Source: an uncultured Ezakiella sp. (lineage in GTDB: Bacteria > Bacillota > Clostridia > Tissierellales > Peptoniphilaceae). From it: 25,281 nucleotides of DNA. The notes beneath the pieces were generated by a model that had not been told where the DNA came from, made no database searches, and saw nothing but the letters and a program-made list of their open reading frames with translations. Below are positions 14,602 to 23,219 of this stretch, in pieces. Both the position numbers and the translations under genes were made by a program. Where the stretch lies: NCBI GenBank assembly GCA_947293975.1, contig CAMYPV010000012.1, positions 1 through 25,281 of the forward strand, in the 5' to 3' direction. Position 1 is the first letter of the stretch. Each line of letters starts with the position of its first letter.

Positions 14602-15882
14602 TTATCCTAAGAATCCTTTGTAATGACGCATTGTCATTTGTGCTTCAATTTGTTTAACTGTTTCTAATGCAACACCAACAACAATGATGATACCAGTACC
14701 GGTAAATCCTACTCTTAGATTGGAAAAGTGTTCTAAAAGTAGTGGTAATGTTGATAGAATTGCAAGTGCAATACCACCAACCAGGGTTATTCTGTTGACT
14801 GTTCTTGATAGATAGTCACTAGTTGGTCTACCAGGTCTGATTCCTGGAATAAAACCGCCTTGAGATTGTATATTCTTTGAGTATTCAACTGTATTAAATT
14901 GAATAGCATTATAGAAGTAGGTAAAGAATACAATAAGAATTACGTTTAGAACAACATAAATCCAAAAACCTACTCTTCCTTCAACGGTTAAGAAGTTTCT
15001 CATAAATCTTGAGAATCCACCGTTGCCGCCTGTTAACATAACTATTGTACCAGGAATTTGCATAAATGTTGATGCAAAGATAACTGGCATAACAGAAGCC
15101 ATATTAACCTTAATCGGAATATGTGTTGCTTGTCCGCCATAAACGCGTCTTCCAACAACTCTCTTTGCGTATTGAACAGGAACTCTTCTTTCGCCTTCTT
15201 GAATCAATACAACAAATGCAAATATTGCAACCAATATTGCAAACCAAATTCCAACTGCTATCCATGATAAAGAGCCTGCCATTGCAAGTCTAATTTGTTG
15301 CATAACTGTTCCAGGTAGTTCACTGATAATACCGATGAAGATAATTAAACTTACTCCATTACCAACGCCTTTTTCAGTTATTTGGTCACCAAGCCATACA
15401 AGGAAGCTTGCACCTGCAACAAGTGTAATAATGATCAACAAGTGTTGTAAGAAAGTTTGTGCAACAACAGCTTGGCTATAAATTCCATATACAGAACCTG
15501 CAGCTTGGATGAATGCTAAACCAACACCAACAATTCTTGTAATCTTTTGTATTTTCTTTCTACCTTCTTCACCTTCTTTTGAAAGTTCTTCCAATCTTGG
15601 AATTGCAACTGTCAAAAGTTGAATGATGATGGAAGCTGTGATGTGTGGGTAAACGCTTAATGCGAATATAGACATCTTACTGAATCCACCACCAGCCATT
15701 AAGTCAAGGAAGCCTAATAAACTTCCACTTGCATCTTTAAATACTTCTGCTATTCTTGCTCTGTCCATAAATGGTGAAGGAATTTGGTTACCAAATCTAA
15801 ACACCACTAGACAGAAAAGTGTAAAAAGAATTTTATTTCTAATCTCTTTAACTTTCCAGGCATCTCTCAAGGTCTTAATCAT
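14602..15882 (-). CDS. secY: Preprotein translocase subunit SecY
   Basis: The channel subunit of the Sec translocon, 426 aa, with about ten membrane segments. It shows GGGFSKMSIFALSVYPHITASIIIQLL (plug and TM2 region), QEGERRVPVQYAKRVVGR and GGFIPGIRPGRPTSDYL before TM8, and a basic C-terminal tail. The start ATG overlaps the rplO stop (TAATG) with GAGGTG upstream, so the two are co-translated. Confidence 0.98.
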   Translation of the reverse strand: MIKTLRDAWKVKEIRNKILFTLFCLVVFRFGNQIPSPFMDRARIAEVFKDASGSLLGFLDLMAGGGFSKMSIFALSVYPHITASIIIQLLTVAIPRLEELSKEGEEGRKKIQKITRIVGVGLAFIQAAGSVYGIYSQAVVAQTFLQHLLIIITLVAGASFLVWLGDQITEKGVGNGVSLIIFIGIISELPGTVMQQIRLAMAGSLSWIAVGIWFAILVAIFAFVVLIQEGERRVPVQYAKRVVGRRVYGGQATHIPIKVNMASVMPVIFASTFMQIPGTIVMLTGGNGGFSRFMRNFLTVEGRVGFWIYVVLNVILIVFFTYFYNAIQFNTVEYSKNIQSQGGFIPGIRPGRPTSDYLSRTVNRITLVGGIALAILSTLPLLLEHFSNLRVGFTGTGIIIVVGVALETVKQIEAQMTMRHYKGFLG

Positions 15883-16316
15883 TATAGCACCTCGATTTTG
15901 CCGCCAGCTTTTTCGATTTTTTCTTGGGCTTCTTTACTGAATTTATTAGCAACAACTGTTAATTTTTTGCTAATTTCTCCATTACCTAAAATTTTGATGT
16001 TCCTGTCAGATCTGTGTACTAAACCAGCACCAACAAGAGCTAAACGATCAACTGTGTCGCCATCGTTAAAAGTATTTAGATCGTTAACGTTTACAACTTT
16101 GTAGTCAACTCTCCAAATATTTGTGAATCCTCTCTTAGGGAGTCTTCTAAATAGTGGCATTTGGCCACCTTCAAATCCTGGTCTTACGCCGCCGCCGCTT
16201 CTAGCGTTTTGGCCTTTGTGACCACGAGTTGAAGTTTTACCCATTCCTGAGCCGATACCTCTACCAACTCTTTTCTTGGAAGTTCTTGCCAAACCTTTTA
16301 AATTTTCTAACTTCAT
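15882..16316 (-). CDS. rplO: 50S ribosomal protein L15 (uL15)
   Basis: A 144-aa protein with the long basic, glycine-rich N-terminal extension that enters the 23S core (KKRVGRGIGSGMGKTSTRGHKG, then GFEGGQMPLFRRLPKRGF). The C-terminal globular domain ends KIEKAGGKIEVL. It is 11 bases after rpmD and overlaps secY by one base. Confidence 0.98.
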   Translation of the reverse strand: MKLENLKGLARTSKKRVGRGIGSGMGKTSTRGHKGQNARSGGGVRPGFEGGQMPLFRRLPKRGFTNIWRVDYKVVNVNDLNTFNDGDTVDRLALVGAGLVHRSDRNIKILGNGEISKKLTVVANKFSKEAQEKIEKAGGKIEVL

Positions 16317-16327
16317 AATAGAACCTC

Positions 16328-16504
16328 CTAGTCAATTATCTCAACCATGTATTGAACCTTATGGATCATTCCACGAATTTGTGGAGTATCTTTAGTTTCA
16401 ACAACATGTCCGATTCTTCTTAGTCCAAGAGCTTTAATAATTCTCCTATGACTTTCAGATTTTCCGATGAGGCTTTTTCTTTGTACATACTTAATATTTG
16501 CCAT
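16328..16504 (-). CDS. rpmD: 50S ribosomal protein L30 (uL30)
   Basis: A 58-codon gene. It begins MANIKYVQRKSLIGKSESHR and continues with IIKALGLRRIGHVVETKD and TPQIRGMIHKVQYMVEIID. The motif LGLRRIGHVVE and the ending are diagnostic. It lies 9 bases after rpsE, 11 before rplO. Confidence 0.97.
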   Translation of the reverse strand: MANIKYVQRKSLIGKSESHRRIIKALGLRRIGHVVETKDTPQIRGMIHKVQYMVEIID

Positions 16505-16513
16505 TTAATTCAC

Positions 16514-17017
16514 CTATCCTAAAATCTCTTCTACAGTCTTGCCTCTTCTTCTAGCAACGTCTTCAGGACGTTTTAAGCTTAGAAGACCTTCGATTGTTGC
16601 GTTAACAACATTTCTTGGGTTGTTTGAGCCTAGACATTTAGTTCTAATATCTTTAATACCTGCAAGTTCACAAACAGCACGAACTGCACCACCAGCGATA
16701 ACACCAGTACCTTCTTGAGCTGGCTTTAATAATACTCTACCTGCTCCGAAGCGTCCGATGATTTCATGTGGAACTGTTGTACCTTGAATTGCAACTTCAA
16801 TCATATTTTTCTTCGCATCAGCAACAGCTTTTCTAATAGCATCTGGAACTTCAAGTGCTTTACCCATTCCAACACCAACGCGAGAATTCATATCTCCTAC
16901 TACAACAAGAGCTGCAAAACGGAAGTTCTTACCACCCTTAACAGTCTTTGATACTCTGTTTATAGCAACAACTCTTTCTTCTAGATCGAGCTCTTGTGGT
17001 TTAATATCTTTGGTCAT
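16514..17017 (-). CDS. rpsE: 30S ribosomal protein S5 (uS5)
   Basis: A 167-aa protein important for decoding accuracy at the mRNA entry side. The double-stranded-RNA-like N-terminal domain carries RVSKTVKGGKNFRFAALVVVGD (about 22-43), where ribosomal ambiguity and spectinomycin-resistance changes map in other bacteria. GAGRVLLKPAQEGTGVIAGG follows. Wild-type-like and complete; AAGGAGGG precedes the start. Confidence 0.98.
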   Translation of the reverse strand: MTKDIKPQELDLEERVVAINRVSKTVKGGKNFRFAALVVVGDMNSRVGVGMGKALEVPDAIRKAVADAKKNMIEVAIQGTTVPHEIIGRFGAGRVLLKPAQEGTGVIAGGAVRAVCELAGIKDIRTKCLGSNNPRNVVNATIEGLLSLKRPEDVARRRGKTVEEILG

Positions 17018-17031
17018 ATTTCCCTCCTTGA

Positions 17032-17394
17032 TTAGAAGTTCAGGCCAGCTTCTCTAGCGCCTTCAGCAAGTTCCTTAACGCGTCCGTGATAGATGTATCC
17101 ACCTCTATCAAATACAACGTCTTTAATTCCCTTGTCGATTGCACGCTTACCGATTAGCTTACCAACTTCTCTTGCTGCTTCTTTGTTTCCAGTATGCTCG
17201 AGGCTAAATTCTTTGTCGTTAGAAGATGCGCTTACGAGTGTTATCATTTTAACATCGTCAATAATTTGAGCATAGATGTGCTTTGAAGATCTTTTTACAC
17301 ATAATCTTGGACATTCAGATGTTCCATTAATCTTTAGACGCACTCTTCTATGTCTTTTTTGACGTAATGCATTTCTGTCAATTCTACTAATCAT
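17032..17394 (-). CDS. rplR: 50S ribosomal protein L18 (uL18)
   Basis: A 120-aa 5S rRNA-binding protein of the central protuberance. The basic N-terminus (RNALRQKRHRRVRLKINGT) and C-terminal VVFDRGGYIYHGRVKELAEGAREAGLNF are standard. It is 9 bases after rplF and 14 before rpsE. Confidence 0.98.
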   Translation of the reverse strand: MISRIDRNALRQKRHRRVRLKINGTSECPRLCVKRSSKHIYAQIIDDVKMITLVSASSNDKEFSLEHTGNKEAAREVGKLIGKRAIDKGIKDVVFDRGGYIYHGRVKELAEGAREAGLNF

Positions 17395-17403
17395 TTAAAC
17401 CTC

Positions 17404-17940
17404 CTACTTACCGGTCTTACCAACTTTGCGACGAACGTGTTCATCAGCATAGCGAATACCTTTTCCTAGATATGGTTCAGGTGGTCTGTATCCACGAACA
17501 AGAGCTGCAAATTGACCAACTGCTTGTTTGTCAGCACCTTTGATGATAATTGTATCTTGTTGAGGTACTTCAACCTTTAATCCTTGTGGAACTTCAACAT
17601 CAAGTGGATGTGAAAAACCAAGTGTTAAACCTAATTTTGCACCATTCATTTGAGCTCTGTAACCAGTTCCGATAATTGTTAGCGTTTTAGAAAAACCTTC
17701 GCTAACACCTACAACCATATTATAAATTAAACTTCTTGTTAATCCATGTAGACTTCTAACTCTTTTGGTATCATTTGAGCGGATAACTTCGTATCCTCCG
17801 TCTACTTTTTCAAGTTTCATTTCAGGAACCATTGTTAGAGATAATTCTCCATTTGGGCCCTTAACGTGTACGTCTTGGCCTTTGACATCCATAGTAACGC
17901 CACTTGGGATTTCAATTAGTTTTCTACCAATTCTACTCAT
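17404..17940 (-). CDS. rplF: 50S ribosomal protein L6 (uL6)
   Basis: A 178-aa protein near the factor-binding region, with two similar domains. The start MSRIGRKLIEIPSGV at 17940 is chosen because AAGGAGG lies 5 bases upstream; the frame stays open to 17979 but that would overlap rpsH. The C-terminal PPEPYLGKGIRYADE is the family signature. Confidence 0.98.
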   Translation of the reverse strand: MSRIGRKLIEIPSGVTMDVKGQDVHVKGPNGELSLTMVPEMKLEKVDGGYEVIRSNDTKRVRSLHGLTRSLIYNMVVGVSEGFSKTLTIIGTGYRAQMNGAKLGLTLGFSHPLDVEVPQGLKVEVPQQDTIIIKGADKQAVGQFAALVRGYRPPEPYLGKGIRYADEHVRRKVGKTGK

Positions 17941-17950
17941 CTTATCCTCC

Positions 17951-18346
17951 TTACCAGACGTAGCATAGTACTTCGCCACCGACTTTTTGTTGGCGTGCAG
18001 ACTTGTCAGTCATAATTCCCTTTGATGTAGAGATAACTGCAATGCCTAAACCACCAAGTACGGTTGGAAGTTCATTTGAATTTACATATATTCTTAAACC
18101 AGGTTTAGAAATTCTTCTAATGCCTGTAATTACTCTTTCCTTCTTGTTTATATATTTAAGCTCAATGCGAATTGTATCTTGAACACCTTCTTCAATTACT
18201 TGAAAGTCATTGATGAATCCTTCTTGTTTAAGAATTTCCGCAATAGCAAGCTTAATTTTGCTAGCAGGAATGTCCACTGTTTCATGTCTTTGGTGGTTAG
18301 CATTCCTGATTCTAGTTAGCATATCAGCAATAGGATCTGTTAACAT
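17951..18346 (-). CDS. rpsH: 30S ribosomal protein S8 (uS8)
   Basis: A 131-aa primary 16S-binding protein; in E. coli it also represses the spc operon by binding mRNA near rplE. DPIADMLTRIRNANHQRHETVDIP and the C-terminal STSKGIMTDKSARQQKVGGE are typical. No S8-binding site on the mRNA was identified here. Confidence 0.98.
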   Translation of the reverse strand: MLTDPIADMLTRIRNANHQRHETVDIPASKIKLAIAEILKQEGFINDFQVIEEGVQDTIRIELKYINKKERVITGIRRISKPGLRIYVNSNELPTVLGGLGIAVISTSKGIMTDKSARQQKVGGEVLCYVW

Positions 18347-18359
18347 CTTTTTTCCTCCT

Positions 18360-18545
18360 TTACCAACTTGCTTTCTTTACTCCAGGGATTTCGCCTTTAT
18401 AAGCGAGTTCTCTAAAGCAAATACGACAAATTCCGTATTTTCTTAAATACGCATGTGGTCTTCCGCAAATCTTGCAGCGATTGTATGCTCTGGTTGAGAA
18501 TTTAGGTTCTCTTTTTTGACTTGCAATTTTTGATTTCTTTGCCAT
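18360..18545 (-). CDS. rpsN: 30S ribosomal protein S14, zinc-binding short form (uS14)
   Basis: A 61-aa type Z S14. Cys24, Cys27, Cys40 and Cys43 (CKIC and CRIC) form the zinc site; the longer zinc-free paralogue has about 89-100 residues. With the zinc-type L36 in the same operon, this indicates the zinc-replete protein set. It is 9 bases after rplE. Confidence 0.98.
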   Translation of the reverse strand: MAKKSKIASQKREPKFSTRAYNRCKICGRPHAYLRKYGICRICFRELAYKGEIPGVKKASW

Positions 18546-18554
18546 TGTTCCTCC

Positions 18555-19097
18555 TTACTTCCTAAAAGGCATCCCTAAAAGTTCAAGCAATGAAAAAGCT
18601 TCTTCATCTGTTCTTGCAGTTGTGATGATAGCAATGTCCATACCGTGAATATCTTGAACTTCATCGTAAATAATTTCTGGGAAAATTAGCTGTTCTTTAA
18701 CACCTGTTGCATAATTGCCTCTGCCGTCAAAGCTGTCTTTGCTAACACCTCTAAAGTCTCTAACACGTGGAAGTGAGATGTTCATAAACTTATCTAAGAA
18801 ATAATACATCTTATCACCACGAAGAGTAACTTTTGCACCAATCTTCATGCCTTCACGTAGTTTAAAGTTCGCAATTGATTTTCTAGCATGAGTCACAACA
18901 GGTGCTTGACCAGAAATAAGTGCAAGTTCTCTAACTACATTTTCTAACATTTTTGGATTGTCCTTAGCCTTGCCTAGACCAACGTTTAAAACTATTTTTT
19001 CAAGTTTTGGAATTTCATTTACGTTCTTATAGCCGTGTTTCTTAACAAGTTCAGGCACAACCTCAGTTTTATATTTTTCTAATAATCTTGGAGCCAT
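18555..19097 (-). CDS. rplE: 50S ribosomal protein L5 (uL5)
   Basis: A 180-aa 5S rRNA-binding protein contacting the P-site tRNA. LEKIVLNVGLGKAKDNPK, LISGQAPVVTHARKSIANFKLR and VRDFRGVSKDSFDGRGNY are characteristic; the ending LLELLGMPFRK is complete. Confidence 0.98.
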   Translation of the reverse strand: MAPRLLEKYKTEVVPELVKKHGYKNVNEIPKLEKIVLNVGLGKAKDNPKMLENVVRELALISGQAPVVTHARKSIANFKLREGMKIGAKVTLRGDKMYYFLDKFMNISLPRVRDFRGVSKDSFDGRGNYATGVKEQLIFPEIIYDEVQDIHGMDIAIITTARTDEEAFSLLELLGMPFRK

Positions 19098-19108
19098 TAT
19101 ATTCCTCC

Positions 19109-19420
19109 TTAGTCTATAACTTCCCCGTCGGACTTTCTAAATCTAACTTTAGTTCCGTCCTCTAGGAATTTGTACCCAAGTCTTGTACGTTTCTTGTTTG
19201 ATTGATCGAAGTACATAACATTACTTGCGTCAATCTTGCCTTCTGATTTAATAAGTCCGCCCGGTTTTGTAGGTCCCATTGGTTTTTGGTGTTTAACTTG
19301 AATATTGACCCCTTCGACAATTACCCTATTTTCTTTTGGAAAAGTACGTAATACTTTGCCAGTTTTACCTTTGTCTTTTCCTGCGATAACTATAACTGTG
19401 TCTTCTTTTTTAATTCTCAT
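19109..19420 (-). CDS. rplX: 50S ribosomal protein L24 (uL24)
   Basis: A 103-aa early-assembly protein. The KOW motif is DTVIVIAGKDKGKTGKVLRT (residues 7-26), followed by RVIVEGVNIQVKHQKP. It is 10 bases after rplN and 11 before rplE. Confidence 0.98.
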   Translation of the reverse strand: MRIKKEDTVIVIAGKDKGKTGKVLRTFPKENRVIVEGVNIQVKHQKPMGPTKPGGLIKSEGKIDASNVMYFDQSNKKRTRLGYKFLEDGTKVRFRKSDGEVID

Positions 19421-19430
19421 ATGGCACTCC

Positions 19431-19799
19431 TTATAAAACCTCTGGAGCTAAACTTACGATCTTCATGAAATCGCCTTTTCTTAGCTCTCTTGTAACAGGC
19501 CCGAATATACGGGTTCCAACTGGGTTTTTATCTTCTTTAATAATAACGCATGCGTTGTCGTCAAAAGCAATGTAGCTTCCGTCAGGACGTCTAACTGGAC
19601 GTTTTGTTCTAACGATAACAGCTTTTTGAACATCACCTTTTTTTACAACTCCGCCGGGTGTTGCACTTTTAACAGCAACAACTACAATGTCCCCTACGCT
19701 TGCGATTCTTCTCTTTGAACCACCCAACACTTTAATAACGAGGACTTCTTTTGCCCCAGAGTTGTCTGCAACTCTCATGCGGCTTTCTTGTTGTATCAT
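19431..19799 (-). CDS. rplN: 50S ribosomal protein L14 (uL14)
   Basis: A 122-aa protein at the intersubunit face, the docking site of the silencing factor RsfS in other bacteria. MIQQESRMRVADNSGAKEV and GSYIAFDDNACVIIKEDKNP are diagnostic. Exactly the usual length. Confidence 0.98.
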   Translation of the reverse strand: MIQQESRMRVADNSGAKEVLVIKVLGGSKRRIASVGDIVVVAVKSATPGGVVKKGDVQKAVIVRTKRPVRRPDGSYIAFDDNACVIIKEDKNPVGTRIFGPVTRELRKGDFMKIVSLAPEVL

Positions 19800-19810
19800 A
19801 TATTCCTCCT

Positions 19811-20068
19811 TTATTTTGCACGATCAATAATTTGAACGAGTCTCCATCTTTTTAGACGGCTTAGAGGTCTTGTTTCAGTAATTCTTACTTTATCTCCAAC
19901 CTTTGCCTCGTTGTTTTCATCGTGAGCTTTAAAAACTGTTGTGCGATTGATTCTCTTTTTGTAAACAGGGTGGGCAACTTTGACTTCAACCTTAACAGAG
20001 ATGGTCTTATCCATTTTATCGCTAGTAACAATACCAACTCTTGATTTTCTTAAATTTCTTTCCATCAT
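19811..20068 (-). CDS. rpsQ: 30S ribosomal protein S17 (uS17)
   Basis: An 85-aa OB-fold protein that binds 16S rRNA early. LRKSRVGIVTSDKMDKTISV and VGDKVRITETRPLSRLKRWRLV are typical. Two ATGs stand in tandem (20068 and 20065); AGGAGG lies 4 and 7 bases upstream, so the second may be the one used. The first overlaps the rpmC stop in TAATG. Confidence 0.97.
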   Translation of the reverse strand: MMERNLRKSRVGIVTSDKMDKTISVKVEVKVAHPVYKKRINRTTVFKAHDENNEAKVGDKVRITETRPLSRLKRWRLVQIIDRAK

Positions 20069-20274
20069 TATGCCTCCTTCCTGATACCTAGAGCTCTTTC
20101 TTGCTCAATGGTTTTTACCTTTGCAATTTCTCTTCTAACTGTTCTTATTCTTAAAGGATTATCTAAACTACCTGTTGCAGCTTGGAAGCGTAGATTGAAA
20201 AGCTCAGCTTTTAAATCTTGTGCTCTGTTTTTTAGTTCTGCATCTGATAGTTGGCGAATTTCTTTAATCTTCAT
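20068..20274 (-). CDS. rpmC: 50S ribosomal protein L29 (uL29)
   Basis: A 68-aa two-helix protein near the tunnel exit. The start MKIKEIRQLSDAEL at 20274 is chosen from the family pattern, with AGGTG upstream, and overlaps the end of rplP by 11 bases. LFNLRFQAATGSLDNPLRIRTVRREIAKVKT is the conserved core. Confidence 0.97.
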   Translation of the reverse strand: MKIKEIRQLSDAELKNRAQDLKAELFNLRFQAATGSLDNPLRIRTVRREIAKVKTIEQERALGIRKEA

Positions 20275-20707
20275 TACCAACACCTGCCTTTGATTCAAAG
20301 TCATCTCTTGTGATGAATTTTGTTTTAATTGGTAGTTTGTGAGCAGCGAGTCTCATAGCTTCTCTTGCTTCTTCAACAGGAACTCCACCCATTTCAAACA
20401 TTACTCTACCTGGTTTAACTACTGCTACCCAGTATTCCGGTGCACCTTTACCACTACCCATACGAGTTTCAGCAGGTTTCTTTGTTACCGGCTTGTCTGG
20501 GAAAATTTTAATCCAGATATTACCGCCACGTTTAACGTATCTAGTCATAGCACGACGTGCGGCTTCTATTTGATTGGAGGTAATCCATGCTGGCTCTAAT
20601 GCTTGAATAGCGTATTCACCATAAGTGATTGTGTTACCTCTTTGAGCGCTACCCTTCATTCTGCCGCGGTGGACTCTTCTTCTTTTTACTCTTTTAGGCA
20701 TCAACAT
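20264..20707 (-). CDS. rplP: 50S ribosomal protein L16 (uL16)
   Basis: A 147-aa protein next to the peptidyl-transferase centre and A-site tRNA. The start MLMPKRVKRRRVHRG is supported by AGGAGG 8 bases upstream and by the MLxPKR start common in the family. The conserved GGNIWIKIFPDKPVTKKPAETRMG stretch and GKGAPEYWVAVVKPGR are intact. Confidence 0.98.
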   Translation of the reverse strand: MLMPKRVKRRRVHRGRMKGSAQRGNTITYGEYAIQALEPAWITSNQIEAARRAMTRYVKRGGNIWIKIFPDKPVTKKPAETRMGSGKGAPEYWVAVVKPGRVMFEMGGVPVEEAREAMRLAAHKLPIKTKFITRDDFESKAGVGNED

Positions 20708-20719
20708 AATTATTTCCTC

Positions 20720-21439
20720 CTACTTTCCAGATTGTCCTTGTCCCTTGACAAATCTTTTTCTTCTCTTTCTATTTCTATCATCGCGTGGAGGTAGAATTTC
20801 TGGTAATTTGCCGTTTAAGACTTCGCCTTTGTAAATCCAAACTTTAACGCCGATTTTACCGTAAGTTGTATCAGCTTCTGCAAAACCATAATCGATATCT
20901 GCTCTTAGAGTTTGTAGAGGAATAGTACCCTCACTATATCCTTCAGCTCTAGCAATATCTGCTCCTCCTAGACGACCGGAAACTTGTGTTTTAATTCCCT
21001 TTGCACCCATTCTCATTGTTCTTTGAATTGCTGATTTCATAGCGCGACGGAATGCAATACGTCTTTCTAACGCACCTGCAATGTTTTCTGCAACTAATTG
21101 TGCATCAACATCAGGATTTTTAATTTCTTCAACATTTACTACAATGTCTTTTTTTGTCATTTTGCTTAATTTGACGCGTAATGCTTCAACACCTTCGCCA
21201 CCTCTACCGATTACTACACCTGGTTTTTGTGTAAAGATGCTTACTTTTACTTTGCCTGCAGCACGTTCTATATCAATTTTTGAAATACCTGCTTGGTATA
21301 GCTCTTTTTTAACGAATTGTCTGATGTTGTAGTCTTCTACTAAAAGATCGCCGAATTCGCTTTTCTTAGCAAACCATCTGGAATTCCAGTCTTTAATTAC
21401 GCCAACTCTTAAGCCATGTGGATTAACTTTTTGACCCAT
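20720..21439 (-). CDS. rpsC: 30S ribosomal protein S3 (uS3)
   Basis: A 239-aa protein at the mRNA entry tunnel. MGQKVNPHGLRVGVIKDWNSRW opens the protein; the KH domain carries PGVVIGRGGEGVEALR (about 75-90), and the C-terminal domain shows RMGAKGIKTQVSGRLGGADIAR with the helicase-associated basic residues. The C-terminal tail is rich in Arg and Lys. Confidence 0.98.
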   Translation of the reverse strand: MGQKVNPHGLRVGVIKDWNSRWFAKKSEFGDLLVEDYNIRQFVKKELYQAGISKIDIERAAGKVKVSIFTQKPGVVIGRGGEGVEALRVKLSKMTKKDIVVNVEEIKNPDVDAQLVAENIAGALERRIAFRRAMKSAIQRTMRMGAKGIKTQVSGRLGGADIARAEGYSEGTIPLQTLRADIDYGFAEADTTYGKIGVKVWIYKGEVLNGKLPEILPPRDDRNRKRRKRFVKGQGQSGK

Positions 21440-21449
21440 AACACTCTCC

Positions 21450-21782
21450 TTATCTTTCTTCGACTACTACGCCAATATGACTTAAACGTTTTAAAATCGG
21501 ATATGCCATACCTTTTGCCTTAGGACGATATCTTTTCATCCTTGGACCATCATTTGCATATGCATCTTTAACATATAGCTTTGATCTATCTGCGTTGTTG
21601 TTATGTTCTGCATTTGCTACTGCCGATTTCAAGACATCTGATAAGATGCGTGCACCTTTTTTAGGTGTAAACATTAGGAAAGCTAATGCGTCATCAACTT
21701 GTTTGCCTCTAATTTCATTACAAATAAAATGAACTTTTCTTGGGGCAATTCTTACATATTTTGCAATTGCTCTTGTTTCCAT
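21450..21782 (-). CDS. rplV: 50S ribosomal protein L22 (uL22)
   Basis: A 110-aa protein whose long beta-hairpin lines the exit tunnel. The start METRAIAKYVRIAPRKV at 21782 follows a GGGGGG-type site; the frame is open further upstream only inside rpsS. The hairpin region (GPRMKRYRPKAKGMAYPI, about 84-101), where macrolide-resistance changes occur in other species, looks ordinary. Confidence 0.98.
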   Translation of the reverse strand: METRAIAKYVRIAPRKVHFICNEIRGKQVDDALAFLMFTPKKGARILSDVLKSAVANAEHNNNADRSKLYVKDAYANDGPRMKRYRPKAKGMAYPILKRLSHIGVVVEER

Positions 21783-21792
21783 AATATCCCCC

Positions 21793-22077
21793 CTATTTTC
21801 TTTGTGCCGTTTTGTTGTCTTTTGCGGCATGTCCTTTATAAGTTCTAGTAAGAACAAATTCACCAAGCTTGTGACCTACCATGTCTTCTGTAATGTATAC
21901 AGGAACATGTTTTCTGCCGTCATAAACAGCAATTGTGTGGCCAACAAAATCAGGGAATATAGTTGATCTTCTAGACCATGTTTTAATTACTTTTTTCTCG
22001 TTCTTTTCGTTTAATGCTTCTACTTTTTTTAGTAGATGATCATCAGCGAAAGGTCCTTTTTTAATTGATCTACTCAT
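21793..22077 (-). CDS. rpsS: 30S ribosomal protein S19 (uS19)
   Basis: A 94-aa head protein forming a dimer with S13. MSRSIKKGPFADDHLLKKVE, TWSRRSTIFPDFVGHTIAVYDG and HKLGEFVLTRTYKGH are the family blocks. It is 10 bases after rplB, with AGGAGG at the start. Confidence 0.98.
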   Translation of the reverse strand: MSRSIKKGPFADDHLLKKVEALNEKNEKKVIKTWSRRSTIFPDFVGHTIAVYDGRKHVPVYITEDMVGHKLGEFVLTRTYKGHAAKDNKTAQRK

Positions 22078-22087
22078 TTATTCCTCC

Positions 22088-22918
22088 TTACTTGGTTCTT
22101 CTTCTAATAATTAAGCTATTAGATTTTTTGTTTTTCTTACGTGTCTTAACACCGTGGCTCTTCTTGCCCCATGGTGTCATTGGAGCTGGACGTCCTACAG
22201 GAGCTCTACCTTCACCACCACCATGAGGGTGATCTACAGGGTTCATAGCTGAACCTCTTACGTGAGGGCGTCTTCCTAAATAACGACTTCTACCTGCTTT
22301 ACCAATTGTGATAAGTTCGTGTTCTGAATTGCCAACTGAACCAACAGTTGCTTTACATTCAAGTAGAACCATTCTCATTTCACCTGATGGTAGTCTTAAT
22401 TGAGCGTATTTGCCTTCTCTACCCATCAATTGAGCTTCGTTACCTGCTGAACGAACCAATTGTCCGCCTTTGCCTGGCTTTAATTCAATGTTGTGAATTG
22501 TTGTACCTACTGGAATGTCTTTTAATTTAAGAGCATTACCAACTTTAATATCAGCGTTTTCGCCTGATAAGATAACATCGCCAACTTTTAATCCATTTGG
22601 ATGAATGATGTATCTTTTTTCACCATCACGATAGAAGATAAGTGCGATATTTGCACTTCTGTTTGGATCGTATTCGATCGCATTTACTACACCTTCTACT
22701 CCATCTTTATCTCTTTTGAAGTCGATGATTCTATATTTCTTTTTAGCCCCGCCACCTCTGTGACGCATTGTAATCATACCTCTTGAGTTTCTTCCGGCAT
22801 TTTTTGGAAGAGAGATTACTAGACTCTTTTCTGGAGTTGTTTTTGTAATTTCCTCAAAAGTTGAAACCGTCATGTGACGTCTACCAGGGGTTACTGGCTT
22901 AAAACCTTTAATCGCCAT
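22088..22918 (-). CDS. rplB: 50S ribosomal protein L2 (uL2)
   Basis: A 276-aa protein needed for subunit joining and peptidyl-transferase activity. GRNSRGMITMRHRGGGAKK near the N-terminus and VDHPHGGGEGRAPVGR (about 226-241) with the conserved histidine are present. The C-terminal tail GVKTRKKNKKSNSLIIRRR is intact. Confidence 0.98.
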   Translation of the reverse strand: MAIKGFKPVTPGRRHMTVSTFEEITKTTPEKSLVISLPKNAGRNSRGMITMRHRGGGAKKKYRIIDFKRDKDGVEGVVNAIEYDPNRSANIALIFYRDGEKRYIIHPNGLKVGDVILSGENADIKVGNALKLKDIPVGTTIHNIELKPGKGGQLVRSAGNEAQLMGREGKYAQLRLPSGEMRMVLLECKATVGSVGNSEHELITIGKAGRSRYLGRRPHVRGSAMNPVDHPHGGGEGRAPVGRPAPMTPWGKKSHGVKTRKKNKKSNSLIIRRRTK

Positions 22919-22928
22919 CTTTAGCCTC

Positions 22929-23219
22929 CTATTCTAGACCTTCGAAGAACTCAATTGATTTTGAACCTTCTTTTAGCTTTACAATTGCTTTTTTCCAGTC
23001 CGATGTTTTGCCTTCGATCATACCTTGGCGTTTCTTTTTGCCTCTCATGTTCATGATATTTACTTTTTCAACATCTACGCCAAAAATTTGTTCTACCGCT
23101 TTTTTAACTTCGGTCTTATTTGTATTTTTCTTTACACGGAAAGTATATTTCTTTTCTGCCATATCATCCATTGACTTTTCAGTTACGATTGGACGAATAA
23201 TTACATCATAAGCATTCAT
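22929..23219 (-). CDS. rplW: 50S ribosomal protein L23 (uL23)
   Basis: A 96-aa protein at the tunnel exit, docking site of trigger factor and SRP. DVIIRPIVTEKSM, KYTFRVKKNTNKTEVKKAVE and VNIMNMRGKKKRQG are diagnostic. The start overlaps the rplD stop (TAATG). Confidence 0.98.
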   Translation of the reverse strand: MNAYDVIIRPIVTEKSMDDMAEKKYTFRVKKNTNKTEVKKAVEQIFGVDVEKVNIMNMRGKKKRQGMIEGKTSDWKKAIVKLKEGSKSIEFFEGLE